From: Brevibacillus sp. DP1.3A
GTDB taxonomy: Bacteria > Bacillota > Bacilli > Brevibacillales > Brevibacillaceae
NCBI RefSeq assembly: GCF_013284245.2
Contig: NZ_CP085876.1
Span: 3,641,001 to 3,705,000 of the forward strand
Reading direction: 5' to 3'
DNA length: 64,000 bases
Part shown: positions 1-10,804 of the stretch, piece by piece
How positions within the stretch are numbered: the first letter of the stretch is position 1
Layout: every line of letters starts with the position of its first letter
Translations under genes and position numbers: made by a program
The notes under the pieces: model-generated
The model's input: the letters and a program-made list of their open reading frames with translations, nothing else
Databases searched by the model: none
What the model was told of the DNA's origin: nothing

Positions 1-3000
1 AGCTTTTCTCCCCCGAGCACAGCCATTTTCATCGGACTGATCTCGTCGGTGGTGCTGCATTCCAAAATCGCCTGGAACAAACTCGGCACGCACAACGTGT
101 AGCTGCAACTCCATGTTGAGATCAGGTTTTTGAGCGCGATCGGATCTTTGGCTTCTTCATCCTTCGTTAAGACAACAGTTGAACCGGATAGAATCAATGC
201 AAAGAAGGTAAGGACAAAACCATCAAAAGCAAAGGATAGAGCCAACAAGCCTCTGTCATGGACAGATAAGGCAAACTCTTCTTTGTTCCACGTCACACTG
301 TTGACAATACCTCGGTGCTCCACCATGACCCCTTTTGGCTTGCCTGTCGTACCCGATGTGTAAATGATATAAGCCAGATTGGTAGCCGTATGAATCGGGT
401 CAAGGTTTGTCGTGATACGAGAATAGTTACTCTTATCCTCCAGATACAGGCATTCCACTCCAACAGCAACCTTTGCTCCAAGATGCTCGTGAGTAAGCAC
501 CAGACGGGCTTCGCAGTCTTCCAGCATATAGGCAATGCGATCATTCGGATATTCTGGATCGATAGGCACGTATGCTCCGCCAGCCTTGTGAATGGCAAGG
601 ATTCCAATCACCATCTCCAAGGAACGATTTGCCATAATCCCAACTCGTTGGTCAGCCTTTACTCCTTTTTTCCGTAATGTACGAGCAAGCTGATTGGCTT
701 TCTTATTGAGCTCCTGATATGTCAACTTTTTGTCCCCGCAAACCAGCGCGATTTGATCAGGGGTTTTCCCTACTTGTTCTTCAAATAGCTGTGGAAGTGT
801 GCTTTCCAATTGAACAGGCTTGAATGTGTCATTGAACTGGACCAGCAATTCCTGCTTTTCTTGCTCGGTGAGCATCTCCATCTGATAGAGAGCCAAGTCC
901 GCGTTCCGAATGACTTCTTGCAAGATTTGGATGTAATGACGCGACATGCGTTCGATGGTCTCCTGCTTGAACAGCTTGGTGCAAAATTCGAAGCAGAACA
1001 TGAGACCCGCGTGGTCTTGGGTTGCTTCGAGCGACAAATCGAATTTCGCCATTTTGCCTTCTGGCACGTAAGGCGTCACTGTCATGCCTTCGATCTTGAT
1101 CGGATCGGCATCCATGTTTTGCAAAATGAACAATGTGTCAAACAATGGATTACGGCTTCGATTTCGATTGACCGCCAGCTTTTCGACGAGTTCCTCAAAC
1201 GGGTACTCCCCATGCTCAAATGCAGAGAGTGTATTGTCCTTCACTTCTCGTAAAAATTGCTTGAAGCTTTTCGTTGCCACTGGCTGATTTCTCATTGCCA
1301 GTGTGTTGACGAACATACCCGTGATGCTTTCTGTGTCAGGGTGCGTTCTTCCAGCTGTCACGGTTCCGACCACCATGTCTTCTTGCCCGGAGTATTTTGC
1401 GAGCAAAACATGATAGGCAGCCATGAGCACCATGTAGAGCGTAGTACCAGTATCGACCGCCACTCGTTGCAAGCCATCCAGCAGCTGTTTTTCAGAGCGG
1501 AATAGATAACGTTCACCCTCAAAGCTTTGAACAGACGGTCGAGTGTAGTCCAAAGGCAGGTTCAAGACAGGAACTTCACCAGCGAATCGCTCGGTCCAAT
1601 ACGCTTCCTGTTTTCTGTATTCGTCTGTCTGTGCCAGACCTTTTTCCCAAACCGCGAAGTCTTTATATTGAATGCGTTGCTCTGGCAAGGATTTATCTTG
1701 ATAGAGCTGAGCAAGATCATTCAGGATGATTTGCGATGACACTCCATCCGAGATGATATGGTGCATATCGATGATCATGACATGGCGCCGCTCTCCCAGT
1801 TTGACCAGTCCAACCCGACTTAATGGCGCTTTTTCCAAATCAAACGGACGCATGAAATCCGTGATGACTTGATTCAAAGCATCTTCTGTCGTTTCCATGT
1901 AGGCGATTGGTAGTTTGCAGTCCTGATGGATGCGTTGAACCAGCTCACCGTTGATGGTATGGAAGGAGGTTCGCAGCGATTCATGACGACTCACCAGATT
2001 GGAAATGGATTGCTCCAGCTGCTGCACATTCAATGCCCCATCGAGTACCGTCACAACGGGCAAATTGTACACCGTACTAGCCGGATCAAGCTGGTTTAAA
2101 ATGAGCATGCGTTTTTGCGCAGAGGATACAGGATACTGCTCTTGCATGACGACCCGCGGAATAGCGAGATAGGTTACTTCCGCTTCGCCTTCCACATACT
2201 TGGCGATTTCTTGAATGGTTGGTCTCTCAAACAACACGCGAAGCGGAACATCTGCTTGGCAGTCTTTTTGCATCCGGGAAATGAGATGAATCGCTTTTAA
2301 CGAATGGCCCCCCAGTGTGAAAAAATTATCCTGAATGCCAATCGGGGACACGCCGAGTACGCTTTCCCAAATCGCTGCCATTTTCTGTTCCAGTTCGGTT
2401 GTCGGAGCAAGGTAATCTGCTCCCTTAAAAGCATTCCCTTCAGGTATGGGCAAGGCTCTTCTGTCTGTTTTTCCATTAGGTGTGACCGGAATCCGCTCCA
2501 GCTTCATAAAGAAGGACGGGATCATATATTCCGGCAGCGTTCGTGATAAGTACGCACGCAGCTCCTCGTTGCTCACTTCCTCTGTCAAAACGACATAGGC
2601 GCACAAATACTTACCGCCAGTCTCATCCGTTCTATCGATGACCACGGCTTCCTTAATTAAGGCGTGGTTGAGCAAGTGTGATTCGATCTCTCCCAGCTCA
2701 ATACGATGACCCCTGATTTTTACCTGATGGTCGATTCGCCCTAAAAACTCGATATTGCCATCTGGCATCCAACGAGCGAGGTCACCCGTTCGATACATTC
2801 TCTCTCCTGATTGATACGGGTTTTCGAGAAACTTCTCCGCAGTCAACTCTGGATTGTGCAAATACCCTCTTCCTACGTTCGCACCAGAGATATACAGCTC
2901 CCCAACAATGCCCTCTGGTTTCATCTGGAGCTTTTCATCCAGGATATAAATGCCTGTGTTGCTTATCGGTTTTCCGATGGGTGGCAGCTCTGGTATATCC

Positions 3001-5321
3001 ATGCTTGGGTCCATGGTGTAGGTGGTTACCACATGTGTCTCCGACGGCCCGTAATGATTGTGCAAAAATACGTGATGGTTCCGCAGATATTTCTGTAGCT
3101 CATGAGTAACGACGAGCTGTTCCCCTGCTGTGATAATATGCTTGACGCAACGCGGGAAGCTTTGCGCATAATCTTTTTCGTTAAAGATAAATTTCAAGAA
3201 GGATACAGGGAGGGACAAAATGCTGATCTGTTTTTCCTGGATAAATGCAAACAGTTTTTCTACATGACGTCTCATCTCATTCGTGATGAGATAGAGCTGT
3301 CCCCCGGAAAGCAGCGTAGAGAAAATCTCCTGATAGCAAACATCAAAGCTGCATGTGGTATACTGCAATACTTTTTCATGAAAATCGATGTTGGTCTTGG
3401 CAAACGTAAAGTGCATCAGATTTGCCATGTTTTTATGCTCAAGCATGACGCCTTTTGGTTTACCTGTCGTTCCTGAAGTGTAGATAATATAAAACAAGTC
3501 ATCTGGATGATTGATCGTTTCTACAGACGCACTACTCTCTTCCCAGATGGCTGGAGCGCTGATATCTATTTTTTCAGTAGAGGCAGAGACTTTCTCTAGT
3601 AGATGCTGCTGGGTCACTACCAATCGAATCCCGCTATGCTCAAGCATGTAGGCAATTCGTTCTTCTGGAAGCTCTGGATCAATCGGTACAAACGCACCGC
3701 CAGCTTTCAAAACCCCAAGAATTCCAACAATCATCTCGATCGAACGATCCATCATCGTACCAACCAGACTGTCTGCTGCAATCCCTTTTCCTCTCAAAAA
3801 TCTGGCGAGCTGATTGGACTTTTCATCTAGCTCCCGATACGTCAACTGCTGTTCTCCGAATACAACAGCAACCTGATCAGGTGTCCTTTCCACTTGTTCC
3901 ATAAAGAGCTCGTGCATGGTTTTCGTTGGATAGGCAGCGGAAGTATCAAGGTTTCTGGCCATTAGCTGTTGTTTTTCAGTTTCTGTCAGCAAGGTAACCT
4001 GTTGTAGGTTGACCTTCGGATTGTTTGCCACGCAAGCCGCGATCTGCTTGAGGTGGCCAGCCATTTTTTGAATAAAGGCTTCATCGAAAACAGCAGCATT
4101 ATAATCAAACCGCATCGCAATCTCTTCTTTGGGCATTACCATAACGGTCATGTCATAATTGGTAGGCTCAAACATCTCGACATCAGAAATGGTGAAGCCT
4201 ACTTGCTGCGTCGCTACTTTTTTCTGCAAGGCCTCGACTAACGGGTAGTTTTCGATGACCATCAAGTGATCGATCAAATCTTGCTTCAATACGGAATCGT
4301 TTTGAATATCGTACAAAGGCACATGCTCATACGATTGGGATTGCAGTGTTCTTTGGTGCACATCCTGTATCAAATCGGCAAAGGTTTGATCGTTTTTCGC
4401 TTGAATGCGGAATGGAATGGTATTGATGAACAACCCAACCATTTTATCGATTCCAACGATTTCAGTTGGTCGGCCGGATACAACAGAGCCGAATAGCGCA
4501 TCATTCGTACCGTTATAGGACTGGAGGAGAATCCCCCATAAGGTTTGAATCACAGTCGGCAATGTCACTTGATTTTGACTTGCGATCGCAGAAAGCTGCT
4601 GCGTCAGCATGCGGTCCAGCACAAAACGATATTGTGCTGGTAGAAAGGCTTTGCTAGAAGACTTCCCAAATTTCGGCAAGGAAGTTTGCTGTTCAAATTG
4701 TTCCAGATAGCCTCTCCAATATGCGAGGGCAGCCTCTTTATCTTGCTTTTCCAGCCAACGAATAAATTGGCTGTAAGGCTGCACCGGTTCAAGGGAAATC
4801 GGAGCCCCGTTCTTTAAGGATAAATAGACGGAAAGCAAGTCATCAAAAATAATGCTAAAGCACCAACCATCCATGAGTATGTGATGAAAACTCCAGATAA
4901 TTTGGTATTCGCTCTCCGTCATTTGGAAAATAGCCACTCTCATCAACGAATCTTTCGCCAGATGAAAGGTTTTCTCTTGGTCATTCCTTTTGTACTGTGT
5001 GTAGCGCTGCTGTTTTTCTTGCTCGTCGTATGCAGTTAAATCGCAAAATAGGATGGGAATGGGCCGTTCCTTCAAGACAACCTGCAAAGGCTGCTTTAAT
5101 TTTTCATAGAGAAACAGCGTGCGGAACACATCATATCTCTCTACCAGCACATGCAAGCTATTGGTAAACAAACCAACATCAAGATTGCCCTGAATCGAAA
5201 TCGACATCTGTACAAGATGAGAGTTATGTTCTTCGTCTAGCAAGGCGTGAAATAACATTCCCTCTTGCATGGGCGTCAATAAATACATATCTTGTACTTG
5301 TTCTTTGCTAAAAACACTCAT
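1..5321 (-). CDS. TycB/GrsB-like nonribosomal peptide synthetase, C-terminus beyond the left edge
   Basis: Second gene of the NRPS operon, cut by the left window edge after about 1773 codons. Domains in order: condensation (HHILMDG near residue 146), adenylation ([11 protein letters not shown] near 611), carrier protein (LGGHSL serine near 1004), condensation (HHIISDG near 1186) and a second adenylation domain ([11 protein letters not shown] near 1653) that is truncated. Read against GrsA numbering, the first A-domain pocket gives D-V-Q-L-I-A-H-V-V, the known proline code of TycB and GrsB module 1. The second pocket is only partly visible (D-G-L-S-V-G) and I cannot assign its substrate. The ATG has GAGGTG upstream. 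The N-terminus starts directly with a condensation domain, as in TycB, and would accept D-Phe from the upstream synthetase through the short N-terminal docking region. The family call is firm; the product peptide is inferred. Confidence 0.93.
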   Translation of the reverse strand, partial: MSVFSKEQVQDMYLLTPMQEGMLFHALLDEEHNSHLVQMSISIQGNLDVGLFTNSLHVLVERYDVFRTLFLYEKLKQPLQVVLKERPIPILFCDLTAYDEQEKQQRYTQYKRNDQEKTFHLAKDSLMRVAIFQMTESEYQIIWSFHHILMDGWCFSIIFDDLLSVYLSLKNGAPISLEPVQPYSQFIRWLEKQDKEAALAYWRGYLEQFEQQTSLPKFGKSSSKAFLPAQYRFVLDRMLTQQLSAIASQNQVTLPTVIQTLWGILLQSYNGTNDALFGSVVSGRPTEIVGIDKMVGLFINTIPFRIQAKNDQTFADLIQDVHQRTLQSQSYEHVPLYDIQNDSVLKQDLIDHLMVIENYPLVEALQKKVATQQVGFTISDVEMFEPTNYDMTVMVMPKEEIAMRFDYNAAVFDEAFIQKMAGHLKQIAACVANNPKVNLQQVTLLTETEKQQLMARNLDTSAAYPTKTMHELFMEQVERTPDQVAVVFGEQQLTYRELDEKSNQLARFLRGKGIAADSLVGTMMDRSIEMIVGILGVLKAGGAFVPIDPELPEERIAYMLEHSGIRLVVTQQHLLEKVSASTEKIDISAPAIWEESSASVETINHPDDLFYIIYTSGTTGKPKGVMLEHKNMANLMHFTFAKTNIDFHEKVLQYTTCSFDVCYQEIFSTLLSGGQLYLITNEMRRHVEKLFAFIQEKQISILSLPVSFLKFIFNEKDYAQSFPRCVKHIITAGEQLVVTHELQKYLRNHHVFLHNHYGPSETHVVTTYTMDPSMDIPELPPIGKPISNTGIYILDEKLQMKPEGIVGELYISGANVGRGYLHNPELTAEKFLENPYQSGERMYRTGDLARWMPDGNIEFLGRIDHQVKIRGHRIELGEIESHLLNHALIKEAVVIDRTDETGGKYLCAYVVLTEEVSNEELRAYLSRTLPEYMIPSFFMKLERIPVTPNGKTDRRALPIPEGNAFKGADYLAPTTELEQKMAAIWESVLGVSPIGIQDNFFTLGGHSLKAIHLISRMQKDCQADVPLRVLFERPTIQEIAKYVEGEAEVTYLAIPRVVMQEQYPVSSAQKRMLILNQLDPASTVYNLPVVTVLDGALNVQQLEQSISNLVSRHESLRTSFHTINGELVQRIHQDCKLPIAYMETTEDALNQVITDFMRPFDLEKAPLSRVGLVKLGERRHVMIIDMHHIISDGVSSQIILNDLAQLYQDKSLPEQRIQYKDFAVWEKGLAQTDEYRKQEAYWTERFAGEVPVLNLPLDYTRPSVQSFEGERYLFRSEKQLLDGLQRVAVDTGTTLYMVLMAAYHVLLAKYSGQEDMVVGTVTAGRTHPDTESITGMFVNTLAMRNQPVATKSFKQFLREVKDNTLSAFEHGEYPFEELVEKLAVNRNRSRNPLFDTLFILQNMDADPIKIEGMTVTPYVPEGKMAKFDLSLEATQDHAGLMFCFEFCTKLFKQETIERMSRHYIQILQEVIRNADLALYQMEMLTEQEKQELLVQFNDTFKPVQLESTLPQLFEEQVGKTPDQIALVCGDKKLTYQELNKKANQLARTLRKKGVKADQRVGIMANRSLEMVIGILAIHKAGGAYVPIDPEYPNDRIAYMLEDCEARLVLTHEHLGAKVAVGVECLYLEDKSNYSRITTNLDPIHTATNLAYIIYTSGTTGKPKGVMVEHRGIVNSVTWNKEEFALSVHDRGLLALSFAFDGFVLTFFALILSGSTVVLTKDEEAKDPIALKNLISTWSCSYTLCVPSLFQAILECSTTDEISPMKMAVLGGEK

Positions 5322-5410
5322 TCCGGCACCTCGATATCCACATTATTTGTCATATTTACATAAAAATGTAAATCAAGAGTATGTTTAACCCTAAAAATAG
5401 TAGCAAGTAC

Positions 5411-8400
5411 TTATTTAAGCGTACTGTTAAGTAATTCGAAGATGTCGTCCATTTCTTCCATTTCAAGTCCTTTTAGACTAAAGTCACTAGGAGTCCGTTC
5501 GACTTCTTTTTTCTGAGAGCAATGAGTGATGATCTCCCGGAGATGTTTTCGATAGTTCTCACTCAGTTGATGAATGGACTCTTCTCTAAACTGCTCCTCG
5601 CTGTACGTAAACGTGATGAGAAGCTCGCCACCTTCAATTCTTCCTGTAATATTCAAGGCGGTATAAATCTCGGAATCAGGACTCAGATTGTTCTTTCCAT
5701 CCGCACCAAGCGTGTTACCTGAACTATACGGAGAACGGGTAAACAATTCGTTGTTAAGGCCTGAGTCAAATTGCCCCAAGTAGTTAAACGTCACTTCAGG
5801 TTGCAAGAAAAAGGACAAGGAACGTCGTTTTTCCGGTTCTGTCATATATTTTAAAATTTCATAGCCAATGCCTTTATTAGGGATCTTCCTCAGGTTTTCT
5901 TTCGTGCATTTGATATGGTCAGGTAAGTGATTCATTTGACTCAAATCTAGTAAAACTGGATATTGGGACGTAAACCATCCGACTGTTCTTGTCACGTTAG
6001 CGTGTTCGATCACATCCTCGCGCCCATGCCCTTCCATATTAATCACGATTTGGTCAAGCCTGCTCCACTCTGCAACGGCCAGCCCCAATGCTGCCAGTAA
6101 CAAATCATTGATTTCTGTTTGATAAGCAGAATTTGCCTGCTTCAACAATTGTTCGGTTTCTTCTGCTAGCAATCCGACCTGTATGTTGCGGATACTCTTC
6201 TGTTTGCTGCCCACCGTGTCATAATCTTTTGGGAGGGAAGCATTCCTAGCTCCTGATTCGAGATTCTCCCAATACGGGATTTCTCTCATCAATGCATCAC
6301 TGTTCGCATACTCATTCAGCCATACTGCCCAATTTTTAAAAGAATCCGTTTTTTCTGGGAGAACGATTTCTTTTCCTGCTAGTACCTGACTGTATGCAGT
6401 TGCTAGATCCTCAAACAGAATGCGCCAAGAGATTCCATCCATGACTAAATGATGGATGGCCAAAAACAAATGATCGCCTTGGAGCGTATGGAATAGAGCT
6501 GCCTTTACCAGCTGTCCCTCTTGTAAATTCATGCTGCCATGCAATCGTTTTGTCTCTTCTTCGATTGCTTGCTGGGCATCCGAATGCGAGGTCAGATCAT
6601 ATTGAAGGAAATGGAATAATTCGCTATCCAATCCACGATTCTGTTGAACAATTCTCCCATTCTCGTTCCGATAGACCATGCGTAGCGCGTCATGATGCGA
6701 AAGGATTTTATCCAAGGTCTTTCGGATAGCTTCAGGATCAAATCCCTGTTCGCGGTACAACACATACGATTGATTCCAATGGAACATATTCGTAAAGTTC
6801 TTTTCAAAGAACCATTGTTGAATTGGTGTTAAGGTAACAGGGCCTTCGATGATTCCCTGCTCGCTTCTCCTCGTCGTACTTTTGACATAGAGAGCAACTT
6901 GTGAAATTGTCGGGTAATTCAGTAAATCTCTCGTGTCTAGCTTTAGTTGATAGGCATGCAAACGAGCAGCGACCTGGATCGCTTGAATGGAATCCCCACC
7001 GAGCGAGTAAAAATTGTCGCGAATCCCAATTTTCTCAATTCCCAATACTTCTTGCCACACGGTTGCGAGAATCGATTCTGTCTGATTTCTAGGAGGTTCG
7101 TATGCAGGATTTGTCTCAGCAGTAACATCAGGTTCTGGCAAAGCTTTGCGATCAATTTTGTCATTCGGCGTGAGTGGCATTTTATCCAGCTTCACGAAAT
7201 AAGAAGGAAGCATGTACGCAGGAAGCTTTTGAGCGGCATATTCTCTGATCTGCGCAGGAGTTACTTCCAGTTGCGAAATAAAATAAGCGCACAAATAAGG
7301 TTGAGCATGTTGGTCTTCTCTAGGGATTACTACTGCCTCTTTTATTTGTTCATGTTTCAACAAAACAGACTCGATTTCTCCCAACTCGATCCGATGACCC
7401 CTGATTTTCACTTGATGGTCGATTCTGCCGAGAAACTCGATTTCGCCATTCGGCAGCCATTTGGCCAGGTCTCCTGTCCTGTACATTTTCTCTCCTGGTA
7501 CGAACGGATTATCCACAAATTTTTCGGCGGTCAAATCTGGACGATTCCAGTATCCCCTGGCTAGACCTACTCCACCTATGCATAATTCGCCTTCACTGCC
7601 AATTGGCTGCAATTGTAGCTCTTCATTGACAATATAAGTGGACGTATTTTGAATCGGTTTCCCGATTGGGATCGTTTGGTTGACGAGCACATTGGAAGGT
7701 GCCTCCCAAATCGTCGCGCAAATGCTTGTTTCCGTAGGTCCGTATGCATTCACGTACCTGACTTTGTTTTTCCATCTATTCACTAAAGGGAAGTTGGCAG
7801 CTGAACCTGCCGTAATCATGATGCGAAGTGTAGTAAACTGATCTGGGGTGAGGTGGGTCAAATAAGTGGGTGGCAACGTGATGATGGTCAATTCATTTTC
7901 ATTCAAATAATTTTCAAAACTGATGAAATCATGAATCGTCTGTTTGGAAAGGATGTAGAGGCTGGCACCGGTTAGTAAAGCCATGAACATTTCCCATACC
8001 GATGCGTCAAAAGACATGCTGGCAAACTGTCCAATCCTGTCTGCAGGTGTTACGTCGAACGTATTTTGAAAGAATGATTGCAAATTAGCGATCCCTTTAT
8101 GCTCCAGCATGGTTCCTTTCGGCTTGCCGGTTGTGCCTGAAGTATAGATGACATACGCCATGTCAGTAGGTTTACTTGGCAAGTGAAGGTTGGAATCCGA
8201 GCGAGAATCCAGCTGTTCTTCCTCGAGTACGACTACAGGACCACGGTATCCGACATCATAAACAAGTTGGCTGACGTTTTTCTGGGTGATGACGATTTTG
8301 GTTTGACTGTCTTGCAGGATATATTGAATCCGATCTCGGGGATATTCGATATCGATAGGAACATACGCTCCGCCAGCCTTGAGGATGGCCAGAATAGCTG

Positions 8401-8689
8401 TAACATTTTCAATGGATTTCTCCATCATCACACCGATGATGCTGTCTGTTGTAATCCCTTTTTCGACCAGTGCTCTTGCTAATTGGTTGGCCTTCCTGTT
8501 GAGCTCCTGGTAAGTTAAGCGCTCATTTTCATAAACGATAGCAACTCGGTGTGGCACAGCTTCTGCCTGCTCCTCGAACAACTGATGAATCGACTTATCC
8601 TGTGGATATTCAACCTTTGTATCATTAAACAAGGCTACCTGTTCTTTTTCCCACTCCAAGTCGATGAGATTGGCCTGATTTGCTAACAT
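5411..8689 (-). CDS. TycA/GrsA-like initiation NRPS (A-PCP-E, phenylalanine activating and epimerising)
   Basis: 1092 residues, close to the roughly 1090-1100 of TycA and GrsA. A short N-terminal linker leads into an adenylation domain ([11 protein letters not shown] near residue 180), then a carrier protein with LGGDSI (serine near 565), the GGDS form usual before epimerisation domains, then an epimerisation domain with HHLVMDG near 743. The specificity residues read D-A-W-T-I-A-A-I-C, the established Phe code, so the enzyme should load L-Phe and deliver D-Phe. The C-terminus ends in an acidic ELEEMDD-like segment, the position of the known donor docking helix of TycA/GrsA. GGAGGGGA precedes the ATG. 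It lies 89 bp before the next synthetase, and both are probably one transcript starting near 9213. Whether the final peptide is tyrocidine, gramicidin S or a relative cannot be decided here. Confidence 0.95.
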   Translation of the reverse strand: MLANQANLIDLEWEKEQVALFNDTKVEYPQDKSIHQLFEEQAEAVPHRVAIVYENERLTYQELNRKANQLARALVEKGITTDSIIGVMMEKSIENVTAILAILKAGGAYVPIDIEYPRDRIQYILQDSQTKIVITQKNVSQLVYDVGYRGPVVVLEEEQLDSRSDSNLHLPSKPTDMAYVIYTSGTTGKPKGTMLEHKGIANLQSFFQNTFDVTPADRIGQFASMSFDASVWEMFMALLTGASLYILSKQTIHDFISFENYLNENELTIITLPPTYLTHLTPDQFTTLRIMITAGSAANFPLVNRWKNKVRYVNAYGPTETSICATIWEAPSNVLVNQTIPIGKPIQNTSTYIVNEELQLQPIGSEGELCIGGVGLARGYWNRPDLTAEKFVDNPFVPGEKMYRTGDLAKWLPNGEIEFLGRIDHQVKIRGHRIELGEIESVLLKHEQIKEAVVIPREDQHAQPYLCAYFISQLEVTPAQIREYAAQKLPAYMLPSYFVKLDKMPLTPNDKIDRKALPEPDVTAETNPAYEPPRNQTESILATVWQEVLGIEKIGIRDNFYSLGGDSIQAIQVAARLHAYQLKLDTRDLLNYPTISQVALYVKSTTRRSEQGIIEGPVTLTPIQQWFFEKNFTNMFHWNQSYVLYREQGFDPEAIRKTLDKILSHHDALRMVYRNENGRIVQQNRGLDSELFHFLQYDLTSHSDAQQAIEEETKRLHGSMNLQEGQLVKAALFHTLQGDHLFLAIHHLVMDGISWRILFEDLATAYSQVLAGKEIVLPEKTDSFKNWAVWLNEYANSDALMREIPYWENLESGARNASLPKDYDTVGSKQKSIRNIQVGLLAEETEQLLKQANSAYQTEINDLLLAALGLAVAEWSRLDQIVINMEGHGREDVIEHANVTRTVGWFTSQYPVLLDLSQMNHLPDHIKCTKENLRKIPNKGIGYEILKYMTEPEKRRSLSFFLQPEVTFNYLGQFDSGLNNELFTRSPYSSGNTLGADGKNNLSPDSEIYTALNITGRIEGGELLITFTYSEEQFREESIHQLSENYRKHLREIITHCSQKKEVERTPSDFSLKGLEMEEMDDIFELLNSTLK

Positions 8690-9212
8690 ATGTCCCCTCC
8701 GATAATTGGCAAACTTTTGTCTATCATGAAGTGTGACAATACAATGTGATGGCCAAACAAGTGAACGACACTACAAGGAAATGGTCCGCTAAATCTGAAG
8801 ATGAAGCCTCAGTGACGAATGGCTCACATTGGAAACTCCCTCATCAACACCATTTAATATAATGGCCCAATGTAACAAAATATGTGGGTTTTTGTATCTT
8901 TTCTGTAAGTATTACCCATATTCATATTACTATGGTCATGAACCAATTTTCACCTACAAATTCTCCTCGATTTTACATTTTTTCACAATGGGGATAATTC
9001 CCTGTTTGCTCCATGCAGTTTTCAGGACAAAAGTCACCTTCCATTTTTTAATTAAAACGTGTACTCTAGCCCTCTAGCCTAATGGATTCAGGACATGATT
9101 ACTGACCATTTCGAACAATGTAAATACGTTACCTGAAAACAATTGTGCTGGCCTGCACACCTCCTTACAATCCAGCAGAATAACGTATTCATATGCACCT
9201 GTTTGAGAAACT
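8690..9212 (-). other. Long untranslated leader of the NRPS operon
   Basis: About 520 nt separate the best promoter from the first synthetase start codon. I see no convincing gene here on either strand and no recognisable riboswitch or T-box core. The only notable element is the orphan Shine-Dalgarno sequence at 9158-9166. Long leaders upstream of peptide synthetase operons are plausible sites for growth-phase control, but nothing here proves it. Confidence 0.45.
9158..9166 (-). promoter_or_regulatory. Perfect Shine-Dalgarno sequence without a start codon (STAB-SD-like)
   Basis: The minus strand reads AAGGAGGTG about 50 nt downstream of the predicted transcription start and about 470 nt upstream of the synthetase ATG. 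No ATG, GTG or TTG lies at normal spacing: the nearest GTG overlaps or abuts the motif and the first TTG is about 16 nt away. Stand-alone SD sequences near mRNA 5' ends are known to stabilise transcripts by binding 30S subunits (cry3A STAB-SD). That role is an inference here. Confidence 0.45.
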
Positions 9213-9219
9213 GTTATTC

Positions 9220-9248
9220 ATTATAACAGAGAGTGTTTTGGAAATCAG
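9220..9248 (-). promoter_or_regulatory. Probable promoter of the NRPS operon
   Basis: A consensus -10 TATAAT (9220-9225) with an extended TG motif sits in the only intergenic stretch upstream of the synthetases, just after the terminator of the preceding gene. The -35 at 17 bp spacing (CTGATT) is weak, which fits an extended -10 promoter or an activated one. Confidence 0.5.
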
Positions 9249-9311
9249 TTAAAAAATAGGAAATTTTTGTTAATAACACTACTTTTTACCTAAAACGTTC
9301 TTCAATCCTTA

Positions 9312-9354
9312 CAAAAAAAGCTCACACTTTCTAGGTTCATTCGAAAGTGTGAGC
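9312..9354 (-). terminator. Intrinsic terminator after the AI-2E family gene
   Basis: A 12-bp perfect stem (GCTCACACTTTC paired with its complement) is followed on the minus strand by CTTTTTTTG. It separates the permease gene from the NRPS operon. Confidence 0.88.
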
Positions 9355-9397
9355 CTTTTGATTTACGATTTCATTGAGGAATCGAAACGGTGGACAC

Positions 9398-10546
9398 CTA
9401 TTCTTTCAGGATAATATTCTTGTCCTTCAGTCGCTTGTTCGTCGTGCTTCTGACGAGGGTATATACGACGGCAAAAGCAGGGATTCCAAGCAGCATTCCC
9501 ATCAAACCGAACAATGCTCCCCCAACCAATAAGGCTACTATCACCCATAAGCCATCCAATCCAATTGAATTACCTACCACTCTTGGATAGATAAAATTAC
9601 CTTCAATTTGCTGCAAGACAAGAATAAAGACAATGAACCAAATAGCCTTCACGGGATCGATCATTAAAATAATAAAGGCACTCGGAATCGTCCCGATATA
9701 AGCACCAAAAATCGGAATGATGCTCGTTACGCCAATGATCACACTCACAAGCAGTGCATACGGCATGTTAAACGCCCACATACCTACAAAACAAAGCCCG
9801 CCAAGAATGAGAGCCTCTGTTAGCTGGCCTGAGATAAAGCCACTAAATGCGCGATTGGTGATTTGTCCAATTTCTACAGCCCGATCCGCCTTTGCTTTTG
9901 ACGAATAGGCATAAACGAGTTTTTTCGCAATGAGCGTCAACTTTTCCTTATAGAGAAGCAAATAGACGGACAACATCAGCCCCATGATGACATCGATAAA
10001 GCTAACGGTAAACATTTTCGTGTACGTCAGTAATACAGGGATGGAAGTCAGGAAAAAATGGCCTAACTTATTTACAATTTCATTCCACTTCTCCATAAGT
10101 GTATTCCATAAATCACCGGACAAGTTAAACCTCTCTGCAAAACCATCGACGAAAGCCTTTAATGATTGCATGTCATTCGGAATACTTGCCGCGAGCATGG
10201 AAACACTCGTGAGAAGCTGTGGGACAATAAACCACATGAGAAATGTAAAAAAGACCAGGACAGTCGCCAGAGTTAACAGGATTGAAAAAGGACGCCTTAC
10301 TTTTAACCAAATTCGATTGTTACCGCGGTTAAAGGGTGAGAAGAGTCTTTCTTCATAAAATCTCATTAAAATGTTCAAGATGTAAGCAATGGCAATCCCA
10401 TAAATCACAGGATCTAATAAGTCAAATATTTCATAGATAAATGACTTTACAGAAGGAAAATTCCAGACCACAGCAAACAGCAATACGGTGTAAGTCGCGA
10501 TCATTATGTATTTCTTTATATCTCGCCAGTGTACTTTCTCCATCAT
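9398..10546 (-). CDS. AI-2E family transporter (YtvI/PerM-type membrane protein)
   Basis: 382 residues with the family's layout: two N-terminal membrane helices, a polar middle segment, then a C-terminal block of membrane helices containing GLDGLWVIVALLVGG-type sequence near the end. Family members export small molecules such as AI-2 or act as cation/H+ antiporters; the substrate here is unknown. The start MMEK has TAGGAG about 11 nt upstream, so either of the first two ATGs could be used. It appears monocistronic, ending at a strong terminator, and so is transcriptionally separate from the synthetases downstream. Confidence 0.85.
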   Translation of the reverse strand: MMEKVHWRDIKKYIMIATYTVLLFAVVWNFPSVKSFIYEIFDLLDPVIYGIAIAYILNILMRFYEERLFSPFNRGNNRIWLKVRRPFSILLTLATVLVFFTFLMWFIVPQLLTSVSMLAASIPNDMQSLKAFVDGFAERFNLSGDLWNTLMEKWNEIVNKLGHFFLTSIPVLLTYTKMFTVSFIDVIMGLMLSVYLLLYKEKLTLIAKKLVYAYSSKAKADRAVEIGQITNRAFSGFISGQLTEALILGGLCFVGMWAFNMPYALLVSVIIGVTSIIPIFGAYIGTIPSAFIILMIDPVKAIWFIVFILVLQQIEGNFIYPRVVGNSIGLDGLWVIVALLVGGALFGLMGMLLGIPAFAVVYTLVRSTTNKRLKDKNIILKE

Positions 10547-10721
10547 TTTCTAGCTGACTCCTAACCTTTGTGAGTTCTAAGTTGACCTGTTTGTTCATAA
10601 ACTTTTCCATTAATATGTCCACTCAAAAGTATACTATGTTTTTCAACCGTTCGTTATCATTTTTCTACTTTCACTAAAACTTCCCTATAACTTTCCACAA
10701 TCATGGTAACAAAAACACTGC

Positions 10722-10758
10722 TGGAAAAGATAACAGGCTACCGACTAAGGGCAGCCTG
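10722..10758 (-). terminator. Probable terminator after the MarR-MFS operon
   Basis: A CAGGCTGCC stem with one G-U pair closes a 7-nt loop and is followed on the minus strand by TTATCTTTT, about 50 nt past the MFS stop codon. Confidence 0.6.
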
Positions 10759-10804
10759 CATTTCTACTATAGGGGCCAAACTCCCCCTTTTTTACTTGCA
10801 TGAG

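Noticed and set aside
6947-7564. 205-codon plus-strand frame inside the TycA-like gene
   Set aside because: Antisense shadow of the adenylation domain; no family motif and no ribosome binding site.
8760-8840. Possible T-box or riboswitch in the NRPS leader
   Set aside because: TGAGCC/GGCTCA-like short repeats exist but no T-box core sequence, specifier or terminator was found.
10431-10622. 63-codon minus-strand frame overlapping the AI-2E gene start
   Set aside because: More than half overlaps the permease in another frame and there is no Shine-Dalgarno; a Spo0E-like small protein was considered but the motif is not there.
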